Assembly (NCBI GenBank): GCA_963921195.1
Contig: OY992539.1
Coordinates: 96,108,964 to 96,172,963, forward strand
Length of the DNA stretch: 64,000 bases
Source: Pegoplata infirma
Taxonomy: Eukaryota > Arthropoda > Insecta > Diptera > Anthomyiidae
Direction of reading: 5' to 3'
The first letter of the stretch is position 1. The number at the start of each line of letters is the position of its first letter. Position numbers and translations under genes: made by a program. Shown in pieces: positions 21,856 to 33,277 of this stretch. Under the pieces are notes generated by a model. It had not been told where the DNA came from. It saw only the letters and a list, made by a program, of their open reading frames with translations, and searched no databases.

Positions 21856-22845
21856 CACAGTGGCCGAAATGGCCAATCTAGCGGCGCTTAATTCGGAAAT
21901 GTAAAATAATAAAGACTAATGCTTATTTGCGATTATAAAATTTAAAAAGAATTAATTTTTAAACAATATTTATTTATTTTTATGTATTTTAGGAAATTTA
22001 TGTGAATATTGGGAGGGTGGTTTGTATGAGGCCTAGAAATTAAAATGGTCCGATTCCATTAAAATTTAGAGCGACTGTTTATGAATATAAAAAACATTTA
22101 TTGGTCGAATTTCAAGAGGATATCTTGAATACTTTTGTTAGGGGTATTTAAGTAAAACTTGAAGGGGACATTTACATGGGGGCTATGGGTTAACATGGTT
22201 TGATTTTGTCAAAATTTAATAGGTTTTGTTCTTGCGATAAAAGAAACTTAAATTTCAAATTTCAGCCAAATCGATTGAAAATTGTGGTCTGTATCGCGTT
22301 TATACTATTTATTTGGACAGCAGATGGACCCTAAAAAACAGAGCAACTTGCGCGAACTAGCACGCCATACTGAAACGTCACAACAAAAATAACCCAAAAT
22401 AATAAACAAAACAGGAATTGGACCGAATACGATCGAATTTCAAAAGTTGTAGTCCATGAAACTATAGTTAATATCACAAATGTAAACTCCTATAATGAAC
22501 TAATAATAAACTAGATACACACAGGCCACAAACATTTATTTTTTAGTTAAAACATACCTTTTACTTTCAATTAAAACTTTTTGGCTCAAAATGTGTAAAC
22601 AATTGACTTAAAAGTATCAAGAAAAACTCACTGAGTAATTAGGCCCCAAATTCCTTTAATACACTTGCTGCAGAAAATGTATATTTGATAGCTTACAGCT
22701 GTGCGAATATTAAGAGAAAAACAAAAGTGAAAACGTTAATTTTCTCTGTAAAGTATAGGTAATCGATACAGTGCAAAACATTTATCAGTTTTAATTTTTT
22801 AATTTTGACTTAAACGCCGCTAGATCAGTGATTTCGGCCACAGTG
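21856..22845. mobile_element. Transib-like non-autonomous element, 990 bp, CACAGTG/CACTGTG ends, 5-bp duplication
   Basis: The left end is CACAGTGGCCGAAATGGCCA and the right end, read inward, is CACTGTGGCCGAAATCACTG. Both then share ATCTAGCGGCG. The duplication CACTG lies at 21851-21855 and 22846-22850. CACAGTG-like termini with a 5-bp G/C-rich duplication are the known signature of Transib. No transposase is present; assignment is inferred. A DINE-like fragment is inside. Confidence 0.7.
22020..22350 (+). mobile_element. DINE-like fragment, second subfamily
   Basis: TTTGTATGAGGCCTAGAAAT, then AGGGGACATTTACATGGGGG, TTTCAGCCAAATCGATTGAA, GGTCTGTATCGCGTTTATAC and TTTGGACAGCAGATGG parallel the elements at 1195-1565 and 31180-31565. 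The GTCY core is almost lost. Confidence 0.5.
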
Positions 22846-22982
22846 CACTGGCGACGCAACTTCGAAGCCATGCGACGCAAACTGAAACCAAAACGACGCA
22901 ACTTCGAAATCACAGAAATTTGAAAACGACGCAACTTCGAAACGACGCAAACCGAAGCGACGCAAACCGGGGTATTGGTGTA

Positions 22983-23589
22983 ATAGGAAATTGCTCAAAA
23001 AAAAAAAAAAAAAAAAATCTGGAAAGTTTCAAATAGTACCTCCAAAGATTGCTTAAAAAAAGTTTATAATACCAAAATTATACCATTTTATGTAACATCC
23101 GTAAATCATCATATAAAAATAACCTGTAATTCTTAAAAAACGCACTTTTAATAAATTAATTCTCATAAATTCTTTTAAATTCAAATAAAATTTTGAATTA
23201 TTAAATAAATAACATTAGCTGCCATCAACATGTTAAAAACTTCATAAAAATGTCAACCATTAATAATAAATTAAAATATTTTTGGTTGCTACCACCCACT
23301 TTTTTATGATGTATAAATTTATAATTAGATTGTTTTCTTAATAGTAAAAATATTTTATATTTGTTTAATTTTAAATACATATCACTTCATTTTAAATGTT
23401 TAATTTTAGTCGAAAACATGTAAATAATTTCTTAAAATATCCACATATTCCAATGATTTTAATTTGGATTAACACACAAACAAATACATTCTTGTTTGCG
23501 GAATTTAAAGATTTTTTTTGCATTGCATTTGAACTTTTTTTTTTATTTTAGTACATTTTTAATTTAGTAATTAAAGTGGTAAAATAAGT
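22983..23589. other. AT-rich sequence, nothing recognised
   Basis: A 21-base A run at about 22997, then AT-rich sequence without coding or element signatures. Confidence 0.4.
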
Positions 23590-24330
23590 AAAAAATAGTA
23601 CTTTGGTACTTTTTATAATTCCTTAAAAAATGGTCATAAAAACTTGAAATGTGGAATGTAGGTTTACGTCCCAAAAATGGATATATTTTTTGGGAAGCTA
23701 GATTTTTGTTTGTGCTGATTCTAGCGGGGTAAAAGTTAAAAACGTTAAAAAAAGTGGCCTTTTTATGTTTCCAGAAATAATCGTCCTGGAAAATTTAAAT
23801 ATGGAATTTAGGTTTACCTCCCGAAAAATAGATCCACTAAGGCTTGGTTTTTGCCAGTGTTAACTATAAAAAAGTGTACTTTTGGTACTTTTTTTATTTC
23901 CTGAAATAATGATCAAAGAAACATAAAGTTTGGAATGTAGGATCCTTTGTTGAAAAACATATTCTACAAAAAGTACGTTTTGAAAATTCAGAGGGATACT
24001 TTTTATATTTCTAAAATAATGGTCGTAAAACTTGATATTTGGAATGTAGGATTTTTCATAAAAATATTCTGGAAAAAGTACTTTTTAGAAATTCCATTTC
24101 TATTGTTCGTAAAAGGGATGAAAAGTGTACGTTTGGTACTTTTTATATATCCTAAAATAATTATCATATCCACTTTAAATTTAGAATGTAAGATCTTTTG
24201 ATGAAAAAACGTTCTGAAAATTTTTTTTCGGAAATTCCGGTTGTGAGGGCAGTAAAAGGGATAAAAAATGTACTTTCGGTACCTTTAATATCTTCTGACA
24301 TAATGGTGTTAAGAACTTTAAACTTTAGAT
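23590..24330. repeat. Degenerate tandem repeat, unit about 105-140 bp, at least five copies
   Basis: Each unit has GGTACTTTTTATATTTCC, AAATAATGGTC, AAACTTGAAATGTGGAATGT and AGGTTTACCTCC or AGGATC; units begin near 23600, 23750, 23880, 24000, 24130 and 24270. An ORF at 23947-24201 spans several units and is not a gene. Confidence 0.7.
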
Positions 24331-24663
24331 ATAACGAATAGTTTGGTATTATGAACGATCAGAATTCTTATCGAACGGCTTAAAATAAAAACAAATTTGG
24401 ACTTTCATGACTTGGCTAGTTCTGAGTTATGCAAAATTCTTTTATAAATCTTATGAGTAAAAACTCCATCGAAGGAAAAAACATTTATACTTTTCATGGC
24501 AGCCAGACAATAACGTAGCAGAAGCAATTATCTTTAAGTTTGCCTTTGCATAGTTGTAAATTAATTAACTATGCAATTCATGGAATATTACAACAAAAAT
24601 TCGAATGATATGAATGAATGTTAAGATTATAATGTCTATTCAATGAATGTGATTTAAGTGAAA

Positions 24664-25678
24664 ACAAGTAGAAAAGTTAAATTCGACTTTGCCGAATCTA
24701 TGAATACCCTCCACAATGCATTTTTTTAAAGGGTAGTACATTTTTTAACGTGAAAAAATTAACAATTTTGATTAGAAATATTTTATTTTGAGTAAAAAAC
24801 TCTTTTTTGTAATTTTTTTTTAAAAAAAAAAGATAAATTACTATTTTTTTTTTTTGAGTGTAAAATTTTTTTCGAGCGTAATGTTTTTTTTACTGTAAAA
24901 ATATTTCTGAGTAAATGCACGTACGTATGTACACAAAATATTGTAATTTTTGTAAAAAAAAAAAAACTAATTTGTTTTTGTGTACATTTTTTTTGAGTGT
25001 AAAATTTTTTTTGAGTGTAAAATTTTTTTCGAGTGTGGTTTTTAAGTCACCAATGCATTTAAAACTAAACAAGTTTAAAAAGCATTGCTTAAAATTTAAA
25101 CAAGTTTGAAAAGCATTGTTAAGTTACCACCAATGCTTTTAAAACTTGTTAAAACACGTGGCATTTTAGATGAAACTAATTTGAAATTCAGGGTTTTGCT
25201 TATAACTTTTGAACCACTGGACCGATTAAGCTGAAATTTAAAACCAAACAGAACCGGGGAGCGGCAAAGATACATGCCAAGCTTCAGTAGTCTCATTATT
25301 GTCTTTCGAAAGTTATCGTGTTTTTTATCTCGTAAATTCGCGAAACACCCTTGCCGAAATTTACTCTTTTGCTCATAACTTTTGAACCACTGGACCGATT
25401 TGGCTGGATTGCAATACCAACCTGACCAGGTAAATGACAAACATATATGCCAAACTTCAGTAGCCTCTGTAAAGTCTTTCAAAAGTTAGCGTGTTTTCTA
25501 CGGACGGACAGACAGACAGACAGACGGACGGACGGACGGACATCGCTAGATCGACTTAAAATCGATCGAGGATCATAAATATATATACTTTATGGGGTCC
25601 TAGACTAATATTTCGAGGTGTTACAAACGGAATGACAAACTTATATATACCCTCTATCACTAGAGTGGAGGGTATAAA
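24664..25678 (+). mobile_element. DINE-1-like element, long subfamily, apparently complete
   Basis: Starts AACAAGTAGAAAAGTTAAAT with the terminal hairpin ATTCGACTTTGCCGAAT, continues through tandem TTTTTTGAGTGTAAAA units and two AACTTTTGAACCACTGGACC blocks, then the core ACAGACAGACAGACGGACGG. It ends CTATCACTAGAGTGGAGGG followed by TATAAAAA. About 1 kb, non-coding. Reference copy for 12550-13770 and 62540-63745. Confidence 0.75.
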
Positions 25679-25987
25679 AAAGGAAAATTATTGCGTTCGG
25701 TCTTATCGAATTTGGTATACCCTCCAGAATGATTTTCGATTTTAATAAAATTTAGATTTTTTAAAGCGCTAAAATACCTAAAAACATGCTTGAAGTAGTC
25801 GTTATCTCTTCAACTTTCCGATTTATACATTCAAAAATTATGTAGGCAAATTCCAGTGAATATTCACTTAAAACAAATGAAATTTTAATTAAAAACTATT
25901 TCACCGATTTTTCATTTAAAAGAAATCATATTACAGTCAATTTTTAGTGTTAAAAATGACTAACGGAAATATTAAAAAACTAATGAA

Positions 25988-26633
25988 CAGGGAAACCAAA
26001 AATATGCAGTATCATGTTTTTTCCTGCGCTTTGTATTGATAAATGGGTAAGGTATTTATCCGTTTCAGAAGATTTTAAGAAATCTGGCATCGATTTGTTA
26101 GAGCATATTTTTGCATATTTTAGCCTTAAGAGCATATTTTAGCATATTTTAGGTTTAAGAGCATATTTTATCATAAGAGCATATTTTTAGAGCATATTTT
26201 CAATTTTTAGAGCATTTTTTCACTTTTTAGAGCATATTTTTAAGTTTTTAGAGAATTTTTTTATTTTTTAAAGAATTGTTTTTCCATTTTTTTATTACAG
26301 CACTTATTTTTAAAAATTTTTTGGGATGTTTTTTTTTTGTTTTTAATTTTGTAAGTGGATTGAATTGTTTGTTTCTTTTTCTTTTCCAAAATAACGGGGG
26401 ATTATGCTTTGGCCTGTTCTTGCTTCATTAACCCATATTAACCCTCTAACTACCCCACATAACGGTATTTTTTGGGCCTATTCTCTAAAAATTGTAAAAA
26501 ACACCTCGAAAAATTGGGACATAATTTTTTTTAAGAGCATATTTTTATTGTTTTTAGAGCATATTTTCCGTTTTTAAGGGCATTTTTTAAGCGCATAAAA
26601 CGTGTTTTTTAGAGCATATTTTTGGTTTCCCTG
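25988..26633. mobile_element. hAT-type MITE, 646 bp, CAGGGAAACC ends, filled with a minisatellite
   Basis: Left CAGGGAAACCAAAAATATGC and right GCATATTTTTGGTTTCCCTG. A perfect 8-bp duplication CTAATGAA lies at 25980-25987 and 26634-26641. From about 26098 the interior is a tandem array of TTTTTAGAGCATATTTT units (period about 13-25). The arrays extend the right terminal repeat, so the minisatellite probably grew from the element's own end. Confidence 0.92.
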
Positions 26634-26714
26634 CTAATGAATATTCATTTATTTTGTATTGAAAAACTTTAAAACTATAAAAGAAATCTTTTACTGTCGA
26701 AATTGAATGTAAAA

Positions 26715-27105
26715 TTAAATCCCCTATAGGGCGTAGTAATGGGTACTAGGGACTGAGGGAGGGATATTATACATTTTTTGTAGTCATATTCGGTATTAGC
26801 GGTCCAAAAAAAACATAGAAATCCATATGCATCTTGATTTTTTATGAACACTCAAAATTCATCCCCTTTCAGGGGGTTGTAAGAGCGTGAGGGAAGGGTC
26901 ACATAATTTTTTTGTTGTCATTTTAGGGTTTAGCTGCCAAAAAAACATAAAAGCGTACAATAATTTTAAGTTTGTATGAGAATTAAAAGTCAATCCTTCG
27001 GGGCGTTTTAGTGGGCGGTAGGGGAAAAACTGGCAATTGAAATTAATTTTTATGGGCATATTCGGATTCAGCGACCCCAAAAATCTAGAAATAACTGGGT
27101 CTACC
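26715..27105. repeat. Tandem repeat, unit about 135 bp, three copies
   Basis: Units begin near 26719, 26862 and 26993. Each holds a G-rich part (GGGCGT..TAG.GGG..GAGGGA), TTTTTTGTAGTCATATTCGG, and GCGGTCCAAAAAAAACATAG. The copies are diverged. Confidence 0.65.
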
Positions 27106-27715
27106 CTCTGGGTCTGGACACTTTTTTTTTTTGTGTGCCTGTGTTATTAGTCAAAATTCTCAGATTCTTTCTTTCAATAACTTTTGTCTATAAAAAACCC
27201 CATTAGAATTTAGAAACTTTTTTAAATCAAAGAAATTAAAATGTTTTCCTGAAGGTAAAACCCTAAGATTCGGTAAAGTTTTTATTACTGACAAACATCA
27301 GATTCATATAAAAACTTTTTTCAATAATTCAGACTATTTTTCAATGGGAAAAACTATTAGATCTTATATAATAATCATTACGAGTCCTTAAGACTCATTG
27401 AATCAACGACTGGAAGTTGTGGAAGGTGGCCAAATTCCGGCTGCCAAATTTGGCTTCCAAATTTCGTGGAGAGCAAATCAACGTTTACTACGTAAAATGT
27501 TTGACCCTACCGTGTGAACATTTAGTAAATTTTTTTGATATTTAGTACATTTTTCAGTTTTTCTCAATTTTTTTTTTTTTGTTTTTTATATAAAAAAAAT
27601 ACCGTTATTATGAACAAATAATAAAAACAACAAAATCAGAATTTTGTTGTATTTATTTTATTTGAAATCAATTTTTTTTTTTCAAAAATTAAATATTTTT
27701 TTTTTATTTTATTAT

Positions 27716-29209
27716 CCCTAGTAAAAAAATTGATATGACACAATATATAATTTAATATGGGTTCGTGTATATTTTGATATAATCTTATACGAAAAATGGT
27801 TTCATAAGATTTGATCGAATAATATCTAATAATATCAGTTTATATAACGTTATATCGACTTTGATACGAGTTTTGGTCTAATCCAATAATATAAAATTAT
27901 ATCCAATTATATTAAAATTTATACAATTTTATAAATCGGATGTTTTTTTTTTTTAGTTTTAAATAAAAAGTTGAAAAATTAAAATAATAAAAATAAGTTG
28001 TTCTTTGAAAAAAACTTAGAAAAATTTCAAAAAATGGAGTCGTGTTAAATTTTATATAAAACACTTAGAAAATATTTTCAGAAAAATTTGTCCTTGGAAA
28101 AAACTTAGAAAAATTTGAAAAAATGGAGTTATATAAAATTTTATATAAAACACTTAGAAAATATTTGCGATAAAAAAATTTCCTTGAAAAAAACTTGGAA
28201 AAATTTTAAAAATGGAGTCATATAAAATTTTATATAAAACACTTAGAAAATTTTCGTGATCAAAAAGTTGTGCTTGGAAAAAACTCAGAAAAATAAAAAA
28301 ATATGGTGTCATATAAAATTTTATATAAAACACTTTAAAAATGTTCGCGATAAAAACTTGTGCTTGGAAAAAACTTACAAGGGAAGTATCTCAACCCTTA
28401 TGAACCGATTTGCCTGAAACTTAAAACATATATAAAAGAGACGATTTTAAGGTTGGGGTGTCTCGGCTTATCGGCCATATCAGTGTTTCAAAATTTTGTT
28501 GTCCCCTTATGAAACAGTGTGGACCTCCGGGAAAATTTCTATAACTCCCGAACTAACAGGAATATCCTCTAGAGGAAAAATACGTGTCGACTTAAATTTA
28601 ATAAAGATTATTTCGTATTCATATGGACATCGTAGGTCTATGTCTTCATATAAATACCCCCCAAAATTTACATATTTTCATGAAAAAAGTATTTAACGAA
28701 GCCAAACTCTTACAAGGTTATGCCACTATTGGATAAACATTAAAAAAACCTTTCTTCTCATATGTAAACATCATATAGTTTCTTAGAAAGAAATGGCTGA
28801 AAAATCCAAAAAACAATTTTTTCGCAATTTTTTGACCTATGTTTTGAACCCCTAAATCCTCGATATGGCCGATAAGCCGAGACACCCCAACCTTAGAATT
28901 GTCTCTTTTACATATATTTTACGTTTCATGCAAATCGGTTCATAAGGGTTGAGATACTTCCCTTGTTAGAAAAATTAAAAAATAATGGAGGCATATAAAA
29001 TTTTATATATAACACTTAGAAATTTGGAATTATACATGGGACCAGATGTTACAACATATAGTTATGTATGGCGATATCTTAAAATAATCGCACATCAAAA
29101 TTTATTATATAAATTTATCTCGCAATACATAGTGTCATACATGATCATATATGAAATAATATGTCTATATAAAAGTATATAAGATCATATTAAATTATTT
29201 TTACTAGGG
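27716..29209. repeat. CCCTAGTAAAAA-ended ATATAA-rich element
   Basis: Left CCCTAGTAAAAAAATTGATA, right TTATTTTTACTAGGG. ATTAT flanks both sides. The interior has five units of TATAAAATTTTATATAAAAC followed by ACTTAGAAAA and TTGGAAAAAACTTAG (about 90-bp period). Related to 10456-12369 by ends and composition. Interrupted at 28378-28965. Confidence 0.75.
28378..28965. repeat. CAAGGGAAG-family MITE, 588 bp, TTA duplication (PIF/Harbinger-like)
   Basis: CAAGGGAAGTATCTCAACCC and GGGTTGAGATACTTCCCTTG ends. TTA at 28375-28377 and 28966-28968. The host unit AAAAAACTTAGAAAAATT is repeated nearby, so the empty site is known and the 3-bp duplication is certain. Confidence 0.92.
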
Positions 29210-29734
29210 ATTATTTTTTTTTAAATTTTTAATTGTTTCTGATATTTTTCTGACGTTTTCTCAATATTTCTAAAAAAATACCTTTTTTAAGTAGTAGCGG
29301 GTATTTCGTACCATTCTGCCCAACATTTTATGTAGTAAACGTTGATTTGCTCTCCACGAAATTTGGAAGCCAAATTTGGCAGACGGAATTTGGCCACCTT
29401 CCACAACTTTTTGGTATCCTTATAAGCGCGGCGGCCTCTACCGTCGTTGATTGAATAATCATAACGAGTCCTAAAGACTCATTACATATTATTATTTATT
29501 GTTGCAAAAATTAATGAAATCATTAAATTATTAAAAAATTGACATTTTCTACGATGCACTTTTTATCTACTAAAAATATTCGTTTTCGTTTCAAAGATAT
29601 ACCTTTATGAATTTTAATGTTCGATACGCACTCCTACTTTTCTCCTATTATTTTGAACACAACTGTATAACCATATATTTTTGGATTAAATGATTTATGG
29701 CGCCGTATTTCTTTTTTTAGTCGGGTCAGGAAGC

Positions 29735-29805
29735 AAATTACTTCATATAATATTGTATCAAATTATATCTGATTGATTATATCAGAAAATTTTTACTCGG
29801 GTATG
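29735..29805. repeat. Solo end of the CCCGAGTAAAAA family
   Basis: TTCATATAATATTGTATCAA, ATTATATCTGATTGATTATA, then TTTTTACTCGGG. No partner end nearby; possibly an end with an ill-defined left AGTCGGGTC at 29719. Confidence 0.5.
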
Positions 29806-30873
29806 TAATATTCATTTATTTGATAGTTACGAACTCATGATACTTTGTACTACTGCGTATTGTAGGGTACATAATGATCACATCTGCATACAACAAGATT
29901 AAGATAAACAAACTGCATAAAGTTAACTAACTGATCAAGTGGAATGAAACACATTTGCATGTAATAAACGCGTTCTTTAACGAAGCGCCACCCTTCAATT
30001 TCTAAACTGATTCCATTTTATTATATTTTTTATCAAAAACATCAGTGCTTTTGATTAAATACTGTGTTGGCACGCGCCTTCATATTTCATCGAAGAAAAC
30101 AAGTACGGTGGACTGATTTTTATAAAAACAAAAAATAAATGTTGATAGCCAGTATATCAGATGAATGGTTTATTCAACAGTTCAAAATCATGTTATTCAT
30201 TATGTTGCTTTTTGTAGTAATGATTATAATGATGATGATGATGTTGGTATTGCAGCTACAATCAATATAGGGTTTCCACTTTTTGATAATTTTTGTATAC
30301 CCTTTACTTTCACTCAAAAAAATAACTTACAAGGAAGGTCTTTAACAGGGGACCCACCGATTGTCCTGAAACTTGCATATGGGAAAGAGGGGAGGAGAAT
30401 ACGAGTTACCTGTTTTTTAATAGCTGCCCAATCTCACATTAAGCAGGTCAAAGGGAAGGGGGAAAAACGGGATTTTTTTCGTTTTTTTAGGATTTTTCTC
30501 ATTTCTTCAAAACTATATAAAAATACAAAAAAAAAAAAAAAATAGATATTATCCAAAATATCAATAGACATCTTGCTTATATGTATAGACAAATTCACAC
30601 ACATGGAAATCCCTATCTTTCTTCTATCTAAAATAGTTAAATAATGTTAAATCGGTTGAAAAGTTTCTAAATTACACAAGGTTTAGTGAGAATAGTTCCA
30701 AAAAAACGTTTTTTGACAATAACTCTAAATTTGTAGGGTGTCTGGCTAGTTTAATGGGCATTTGTGTGATCTACTCGACAAAAACAACAAGTCACGTCAG
30801 AAGTATTTGTTCACTGTAGCACAGTGTTATTTTGATTTTATTTACGACATCGGTAAATTTTTAACGTGATTTA
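29806..30873. other. Unclassified sequence
   Basis: More mixed composition than the surroundings (GTTCTTTAACGAAGCGCCAC, GGCACGCGCCTTCATATTTC), with a GATGATGATGATG microsatellite near 30231. The ORF at 30165-30545 has no family features. GTAGCACAGTGTTAT at about 30818 also occurs near 1218 and 15162. No gene or element border was established. Confidence 0.4.
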
Positions 30874-30877
30874 TTAA

Positions 30878-31949
30878 CCTTTAACTGTCGAGGTGGTGGT
30901 AAATTTTACCCTCTCGTTACATTTTTTTGAATTATTCTCTTCTGTTGCACTCTATTATTTTCATTTTCATAGTATCTTCACAAATCGCAATCTTAAATAT
31001 ATAGTTGTGTTTTGGTGAAGCTGGGCTTAGCATGAGCCGAGCAATGGACATGCTGGTGTAAAAATTACCACTCGTCGGCATTTACGTAAGTTTTTCTTTG
31101 GAAATATTTTACCCCATGTCAGCATTAGCGAAAGTATTCAGTTGAAAAATATTGACCACACATCGAAATAAACGTTAGGTTTTAATAGAATTATTTTTAC
31201 CACTCCTCGGATATGTTGTTAGTAAAAATTTAAAAGAGTCATTAAAGCCAAATTAAAGGGGAACTTTGTATGGGTGACCAAATCTAAACACGAACCGGTG
31301 ATTTCCACTTGATATAAATTGGAATTTCAGCAAAAGCGATTGATAGTTGCGGTGTATCGCGCTTACACTGTGTACGTGGACAGATGGTCGGACGGACAGA
31401 CATACTGTCAGGCGGAAATCACTAAATCAACGCAAAAAACGATTCTGAGTTGTTCGGCATACTTGAAGGTTGGTTAGGACCTGTATTTCGGGTAGTAAGC
31501 TTTTCTTACTTTTTTTACTTACTCTGTTATACCCTGTACCACAGAGTGGTGGAACCTCCAAAAAGGTTGACCTGTAGTTTCTTCAATTAATTTTTTTTCT
31601 CTACGATCTCTTATATTTCTTAAAATGTATAAATATGACTGTAAATAAACATCCATCAAAATTTTGGTTTATTTTTTATTCATAATTTTTTTATAAGTTT
31701 TCCTTGTGACGTTTTTTTTTTTACATAAAAAAAGGTTCGTGAAATAAAGTAACTGTTATGATGAAAATAGCTAATATTTTTTTTAAGTTTTACATTTATT
31801 GTTATTATTAATGTTGTAACTTAGTTTTAAAAAACAAATAATTATAAAAAAATATTTTTTATTAATTTTTGTTTAAAAAATTAAAAAGGGGTAAAATTTA
31901 CCACCACGTCATAAACTATGCTCCAAAAATTCACCTCGTCAGTTAAAGG
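30878..31949. mobile_element. piggyBac-like non-autonomous element, 1072 bp, TTAA duplication
   Basis: Ends CCTTTAACTGTCGAGGTG (left) and CACCTCGTCAGTTAAAGG (right), followed inward by GGTGGTAAATTTTACCC and its complement. TTAA at 30874-30877 and 31950-31953. TTAA duplication with CCYTT ends is a piggyBac feature. No transposase; a DINE-like element is inside. Confidence 0.82.
31180..31565 (+). mobile_element. DINE-like element, second subfamily, inside the piggyBac-like element
   Basis: GGAATTTCAGCAAAAGCGAT, GTGTATCGCGCTTACACTGT, GGACAGATGGTCGGACGGAC core, GGCATACTTGAAGGTTGG, TATACCCTGTACCACAGAGT. Same block order as 1195-1565. Confidence 0.6.
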
Positions 31950-32144
31950 TTAATAATAACGGCTTATAAAAAATTTCGAAATCGCGGTTTTGGTGTGCTG
32001 ATTTGTAAGACAAAAATTATTTTTTTACCTAATTCATCTTTAAAGTTGACAAACTGTTGAGTAAAACGTTATGTAAAAAATAGTAAAAAATTAAATACGC
32101 GATTTTGGTCCACAGATGCTGATCAGCATCGCGATTTTTAAGAT

Positions 32145-32708
32145 TTTTTATACCCTCCAACTACAGTATGGGGGTATACTCACTTTGTCATTCCGTGTGT
32201 AACGCATCGAAATATCGGTCGGGGACCCCATAAAGTATATATATTATTGATCAGTGATCGATTCTAAAACATTCTAGTGATGTCCGTCCGTCCGTCCGTC
32301 TGTCTGTCCCTCCGTCTGTAGTTAACACGATGCAGTCCAAAATAAAAGAGCTAGACCCTTCAAGTTTGACAAAAATATGTCTTATGTTCCTAGGCAGGTT
32401 AAGTTCGGAAATTGGCCAAATCGGACCAGGGGGAAAAAAGTTCCCCCTTGAAGAACTAAACCAACCTCCAAAAAAAAAACACTTTTTTACATGTTTTTTA
32501 GAATTTTTGTTAATAAAATGAAACATTTGGTATATTTATCGCGATGGGAATGTGCTCTCAACGTCCCCCACTGACCCTATCAACCCCCCCCCCCCCCCAA
32601 AAAAATAAAAGAAACGCCCCTGACAAATTTTTTTTTTTAATTTTTTTTTTTACATTTTGGAGGGTATAAAAGATTCGGCACAGCCGAATTTAACACTCTC
32701 ACTTGTTT
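32145..32708 (-). mobile_element. DINE-1-like element, short subfamily, apparently complete
   Basis: Starts TTTTTATACCCTCCAACTAC, then ACTTTGTCATTCCGTGTGTA, GGTCGGGGACCCCATAAAGT, core GTCCGTCCGTCCGTCCGTCT, ACGATGCAGTCCAAAATAAA, AAGAACTAAACCAACCTCCA, and a C16 run. It ends GGAGGGTATAAAAGATTCGG, the hairpin ATTCGGCACAGCCGAAT, and CACTCTCACTTGTT. A complete example with both terminal structures. Confidence 0.78.
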
Positions 32709-33277
32709 TTTTTCATAATCTACACAAAACATCAAAATTTTGAGCCATATTTTTCAAAAAAGTCAAACAAGCTTTTTCAGAAAAAATTACCATCAGTGGA
32801 CCAAAATCGTGGTTCTGGAATTTTGTTGACAAATTCATGTTCAGCATGCAAACGAAAAAAATCTAAATAACGGAAAAAACGTTTTTCACCCTCCCATTTT
32901 CCCCCTTTAACCTTCACGATAGCCGATTAAAAAAACCGGTAAATATAAGATTTTGTTCCCCAAAACCCTAATTCCTACTGCTGTTATTATTTTATATGAT
33001 TTTGGTTTTAAATTGTATGACTGGAATCAGAATATGTATGGTGATTTATCTTGGAACTTTAACTGCAAACAACATGTGCTTAATTAAGCATTACGCACAT
33101 TGCACTATTTTTTGCAGCGTTTGTTGATTCTTCTCGTTTCGTTCTTAATTAATTAATCGTATGGAATTTATACAATGTAAATGAAGAGTTGGTGCCCTTT
33201 TAGGCGCCAATCTTACAGTTTTACAACTTAACACTATTAATGCCAATACGATTTCATTAATCTGAAATGACTTTGAA
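32709..33277. other. AT-rich sequence, nothing recognised
   Basis: AAAATCGTGGTTCTGG near 32804 partly matches AAATCGCGGTTTTGG near 31979 across the DINE-1-like copy. No gene seen. Confidence 0.4.

Larger units (their letters stand above)
21008..22980. repeat. CACCAATACCCCGG-ended element with GACGCAA subrepeats, TA duplication
   Basis: The terminal inverted repeat CACCAATACCCCGGTTTGCG(TCG) is perfect for 23 bp. TA at 21006-21007 and 22981-22982. Subterminal GACGCAAACCGAAGC-type units are repeated at both ends. Interrupted by the Transib-like element at 21856-22845; without it the element is about 980 bp. Confidence 0.85.
27371..29484. repeat. Inverted-repeat element, arms about 110 bp; outer shell of a three-deep nest
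   Basis: GGAAGGTGGCCAAATTCCGG, TTCCAAATTTCGTGGAGAGC, AAATCAACGTTTACTACG at 27420-27497 pair with 29325-29402 in reverse. The ends carry ACGAGTCCTTAAGACTCATT (27380-27399) and ACGAGTCCTAAAGACTCATT (29464-29483) in the same direction; as this motif is nearly self-complementary, it also forms part of the inverted ends. Confidence 0.75.

Noticed and set aside
25096..25482. 128-codon minus-strand ORF
   Set aside because: Inside the DINE-1-like element, antisense to its two repeated blocks. The repeated peptide segments come from the DNA repeat.
26090..26632. CRISPR-like array of short repeats
   Set aside because: Units vary in length, have no unique spacers, lie inside a hAT MITE and are in a eukaryotic genome.
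30165..30545. 126-codon ORF as a gene
   Set aside because: It crosses a GAT microsatellite and ends in a lysine run from an A-tract, with no domain or splice context.
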